Shown here: one piece after another, positions 61,335 through 64,000 of the stretch
How the letters are laid out: every line of letters begins with the position of its first letter
Numbering within the stretch: the first letter of the stretch is position 1
NCBI RefSeq assembly: GCF_014692495.1
Contig: NZ_JACOIJ010000012.1
Span: 1 to 64,000, forward strand
Direction of reading: 5' to 3'
DNA length: 64,000 nt
From: Sphingobacterium litopenaei
GTDB taxonomy: Bacteria > Bacteroidota > Bacteroidia > Sphingobacteriales > Sphingobacteriaceae
Program-made: the position numbers and the translations under genes
The notes under the pieces: generated by a model
Database searches by the model: none
Seen by the model: only the letters and a program-made list of their open reading frames with translations
What the model was told of the DNA's origin: nothing

Positions 61335-62732
61335 TTATTTTAAACTTCCAACCATATCTTCTGGTTTCACCCATTCGTCGAACTGTTCAGCAGTCACATA
61401 ACCTAATGCAATAGCTGTTTCTTTCAACGTAGAGTTGTTTTTATGAGCTGTTTGCGCGATTTCAGCAGCTTTGTAGTAACCAATTTTAGTGTTCAATGCT
61501 GTTACCAACATCAAAGAGTTATCTACTAATTCTTTGATACGCGCGTAATTTGGTTCGATACCAGAAGCACAGTGCTCTTCGAAAGATACACATGCATCAC
61601 CGATTAAGCGTGCAGATTGTAAAAAGTTCGCAGCCATTACAGGTTTGAATACATTCAATTCGTAGTGACCTTGTGTACCACCAATAGTGATAGCGACATC
61701 ATTACCCATTACTTGTGCAGCAACCATTGTCAATGCTTCACATTGTGTAGGGTTAACTTTACCAGGCATGATAGAAGAACCTGGTTCGTTTTCAGGAATT
61801 AAGATTTCGCCGATACCTGAACGTGGGCCTGAAGCTAACATACGGATGTCGTTAGCAATTTTGTTCAATGATACAGCCAATTGTTTCAATGCACCGTGTG
61901 TTTCCACGATAGCATCGTGAGAAGCTAAAGCTTCGAATTTATTTGGAGCAGTTACAAATGGAAGACCAGTAAATTCTGCAATATATTTAGCTACAGTAAC
62001 ATCGTAACCTTTTGGAGTGTTCAAACCTGTACCTACAGCAGTACCACCCAATGCAACTTCTGATAAATGTGCTAATGTATTTTTAACGGCTTTGATACCG
62101 TAATTCAATTGTGCTACATAACCTGATAATTCTTGACCTAAAGTCAATGGAGTTGCGTCCATTAAGTGCGTACGACCGATTTTTACAACGTTCATAAATT
62201 CTTGTGATTTACGTTGTAAAGTATCACGTAATTTTTCCACACCTGGAATAGTTACTTCAACTACAGCTTTGTAAGCAGCGATGTGCATGCCAGTAGGAAA
62301 TGTATCGTTAGAAGATTGCGATTTATTTACATCGTCATTCGCTTTCAATACAGGTTCACCTTCGCCGATTTTACCACCAGCCAATACTTGCGCACGGTTA
62401 GCGATTACTTCGTTTACGTTCATGTTTGATTGCGTACCCGAACCTGTTTGCCAGATTACTAATGGGAATTCGCTATCCAATTTACCCGCTAAGATTTCGT
62501 CACAAACTGCAGCGATAGCATCACGTTTTTCGATAGGTAATACTCCTAATTCGTGGTTAGCATAAGCAGCAGCTTTTTTCAAATAAGCAAAACCTTCAAT
62601 GATTTCTTTTGGCATGGAGCCTGAAGGTCCGATTTTAAAGTTATTACGTGAACGTTCAGTTTGTGCACCCCAGTATTTGTCTGCAGGTACTTGAACTTCA
62701 CCCATTGTATCTTTTTCTATTCTGAATGACAT
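61335..62732 (-). CDS. fumC: class II fumarate hydratase
   Basis: Interconverts fumarate and malate in the TCA cycle; iron-independent class II enzyme. 465 residues, the usual length. Signature [11 protein letters not shown] at 318-328, with the catalytic Ser on this mobile loop, and catalytic His189 in [11 protein letters not shown]. Other conserved runs: [20 protein letters not shown] near 94-113 and [15 protein letters not shown] near 140-154. A -7 box lies upstream. A putative lipoprotein gene follows 5 bp downstream. With gltA it gives two TCA-cycle genes in this window, not clustered. Confidence 0.97.
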   Translation of the reverse strand: MSFRIEKDTMGEVQVPADKYWGAQTERSRNNFKIGPSGSMPKEIIEGFAYLKKAAAYANHELGVLPIEKRDAIAAVCDEILAGKLDSEFPLVIWQTGSGTQSNMNVNEVIANRAQVLAGGKIGEGEPVLKANDDVNKSQSSNDTFPTGMHIAAYKAVVEVTIPGVEKLRDTLQRKSQEFMNVVKIGRTHLMDATPLTLGQELSGYVAQLNYGIKAVKNTLAHLSEVALGGTAVGTGLNTPKGYDVTVAKYIAEFTGLPFVTAPNKFEALASHDAIVETHGALKQLAVSLNKIANDIRMLASGPRSGIGEILIPENEPGSSIMPGKVNPTQCEALTMVAAQVMGNDVAITIGGTQGHYELNVFKPVMAANFLQSARLIGDACVSFEEHCASGIEPNYARIKELVDNSLMLVTALNTKIGYYKAAEIAQTAHKNNSTLKETAIALGYVTAEQFDEWVKPEDMVGSLK

Positions 62733-62760
62733 GATAGTAAAGTTTTGTTTTTATGTGTGA

Positions 62761-62768
62761 CAAAGTTA
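62761..62768 (-). promoter_or_regulatory. -7 box of fumC
   Basis: Read leftward, TAACTTTG is an exact TAnnTTTG match, 28 bp before the fumC start codon. The same box sequence precedes the 2OG-Fe(II) oxygenase gene. No clear -33 element. Confidence 0.5.
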
Positions 62769-62870
62769 CTGAATTATATATAGAATAGGAACTTTGATTA
62801 TAGGAGCAAATGTCTGTTTTATTTCAAAAATTGTATATTTAAATGTTATATAAATCAAGAACTTTTTGCC

Positions 62871-63362
62871 ATGAAAAGATTATTTAGCCCTTTTGTCCTA
62901 TTTTCTCTACTTACTGTTATAAATTTTAATCTTTCCTGTGTTGGAGATAATACTTCGTCAGAAGAAGTGCAAGATTCCATTGCAGACACCCCTGAATCGA
63001 AAGATAGAATTTCCAATTCTATTCTTTGGACCTATGATGCATTAGGTGATTCGATGGTTCAAAAGGAAGCTCCAGCCTCTCTGTCTCTAAAAGGAGTGTT
63101 AGATACGTTAAATACCCGTTATTCTACGGCTAATCTTCAGTTACAAAAGCACTCTGGTGATACTCTTTTTGTGAAAATAGCAGATGTATCTTACTTACAG
63201 CAGCTAGGTTCTAGTGGTAATTATGGATTTATGGCTGAGATTGTTTACTCCTTGACAGAAATTCCTGATGTAAACTATGTCTATCTAGATTTTCAAGAAG
63301 TAGATCATGCTACACCAGGACTTTATTCGCGTAAAGATTTCGATAATAAAATATCACAATAA
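62871..63362 (+). CDS. putative lipoprotein of unknown function
   Basis: 163 residues. Signal peptide MKRLFSPFVLFSLLTVINFN followed by LSC, so Cys23 is probably lipidated. Then a Ser/Glu/Asp-rich spacer (SSEEVQDSIADTPESKDR) and a folded part with SLKGVLDTLNTRYSTANLQL, FVKIADVSYLQQLGSSGNYG and IPDVNYVYLDFQEVDHATPG, which looks like an alpha/beta domain of unknown type. It is divergent from fumC. Its stop codon directly abuts the stop codon of the convergent next gene, with no spacer. Confidence 0.72.
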   Translation: MKRLFSPFVLFSLLTVINFNLSCVGDNTSSEEVQDSIADTPESKDRISNSILWTYDALGDSMVQKEAPASLSLKGVLDTLNTRYSTANLQLQKHSGDTLFVKIADVSYLQQLGSSGNYGFMAEIVYSLTEIPDVNYVYLDFQEVDHATPGLYSRKDFDNKISQ

Positions 63363-63932
63363 TTACAGGCCTAATCTTTTTTGTAAATGCTCTTCGATGT
63401 AATGAAACAATTGGCGTGGCTTTAGCGTTCGCCAAGGAATTTCATTCAGAAAACCTCCTAGATTGATGTAATAATCAATGTTTTGAGATTGAAACTCTTC
63501 GAGTACGTGTTCGCGGAAATGTAAACCTGCTATCCATCCATCCTCAATATCTTGGAACCATTCTTCGTAGTAAGAGTCGTCAGAGCTATGAAAATTCAAT
63601 ACATTTTCGCCAATTAGAATGTATTTGGTAATGCCTTCTCCAATCATCATGTCTATAATCTCTCTTTTGAGCAGCATAATGTCATTATAGATGGCATCAT
63701 TCCATTCGCCTATCAGCTCAATTACAGCAAAACCTTTGTCATAATCCACAAATATTATTTTGAGGTATAATGTCTGTGAACCAAATTCGTCCCACTGTGG
63801 ATGTAAGAGGTAATTATATACTTGTTTGTCAAATTCAAACTCATTATATACAGTACCGTAGAATGGCGACTTTTCATCATCCGCTGCAATATAGTCATGT
63901 CTCCAATTGTAAAAAGGCTCTATCTCGTGCAT
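63363..63932 (-). CDS. cytoplasmic protein of unknown function
   Basis: 189 residues with no signal peptide or membrane segment. Rich in aromatic and acidic residues: MHEIEPFYNWRHDYIAADDE at the start, then NYLLHPQWDEFGSQTLYLKI and IIDMMIGEGITKYILIGENV, with an amphipathic C-terminus RTLKPRQLFHYIEEHLQKRL. I do not recognise a domain; it may be a family restricted to Sphingobacteriaceae. The coding probability is good: a long frame with balanced amino-acid use, ending tail to tail with the lipoprotein gene. Its promoter would lie at the right edge of the window. Confidence 0.7.
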   Translation of the reverse strand: MHEIEPFYNWRHDYIAADDEKSPFYGTVYNEFEFDKQVYNYLLHPQWDEFGSQTLYLKIIFVDYDKGFAVIELIGEWNDAIYNDIMLLKREIIDMMIGEGITKYILIGENVLNFHSSDDSYYEEWFQDIEDGWIAGLHFREHVLEEFQSQNIDYYINLGGFLNEIPWRTLKPRQLFHYIEEHLQKRLGL

Positions 63933-64000
63933 TATTTTTAATCTTATTCAAATATTAGTATTTATTTATTGATAATAAAGAATTTGGAATACAATTTGTT

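Noticed and set aside
1-64000. CRISPR arrays, insertion sequences, prophage, rRNA and tRNA genes
   Set aside because: No regularly spaced repeats, transposase or integrase frames, rRNA-like stretches or tRNA cloverleaf sequences were noticed in the gaps. Reading by eye could miss a single tRNA.

Overview
This 64 kb window is chromosomal DNA from a Bacteroidota bacterium, most likely Sphingobacteriaceae (Sphingobacterium or Pedobacter type). The evidence is low GC, many genes preceded by a TAnnTTTG-type -7 box rather than a Shine-Dalgarno sequence, a SusC/SusD pair, a GLPGLI protein with its outer-membrane partner, DUF4920 and DUF3127 proteins, a BlaI/M56 pair and a fad operon interrupted by four-helix-bundle (23S-IVP-type) genes. 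I see no rRNA, tRNA, CRISPR array, insertion sequence or prophage.

Layout. 1-8.4 kb: gene tail, frameshifted DoxX gene, LD-carboxypeptidase, metG, then a leftward run dapD-tsaC-DUF4920 and folP-brnQ, and an Hsp15-like gene. 8.5-15 kb: gltA, an autoregulated-looking BlaI repressor with an M56 sensor peptidase carrying TonB-plug-like repeats, and a SulP transporter with beta-carbonic anhydrase (a bicarbonate module). 15-25 kb: HerA-like ATPase, sugar nucleotidyltransferase, TIGR02117 protein, dnaK with a sigma-54-like upstream motif, and an outer-membrane receptor-like protein overlapping a GLPGLI gene. 25-34 kb: thioredoxin-fold and MmcQ/YjbR genes, a 2OG-Fe(II) oxygenase, then the beta-oxidation operon marR-fadB-[4HB]-fadA-[4HB pseudogene]-fadE. 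It has a clear promoter and an inverted-repeat operator lying over the predicted transcription start.

34-48.5 kb is an accessory-looking uptake locus: TonB receptor, TSUP (TauE/SafE) permease, SusC, SusD, PstS-like binding protein, FAD oxidoreductase, TIGR01777 protein, YeiH-type exporter, ECF sigma factor, anti-sigma-like protein and a decayed beta-barrel gene. The permease types suggest sulfur-compound handling (inference). Both outer-membrane receptors share a nearly identical N-terminal domain, and each is preceded by an unannotated ORF of 31-32 codons ending in a matching (R/K)MRM(R/H) motif. The first ORF is followed by mutually exclusive hairpins, as in an attenuator. This pair of leader ORFs is the best candidate for an undescribed regulatory system.

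49-64 kb holds mostly housekeeping genes: nitroreductase, pepT, a DUF4197 lipoprotein, a secreted phosphodiester-degrading trio, an HD hydrolase with an RNA methyltransferase, a DUF3127 protein with an SSB-like acidic tip, an acyltransferase, an XpaC/TelA pair, fumC and several secreted proteins of unknown function.

The second candidate for novelty is the pair of four-helix-bundle genes in the fad operon. Each is bracketed by its own imperfect inverted repeat, resembling the intervening sequences of 23S rRNA but located between protein-coding genes.
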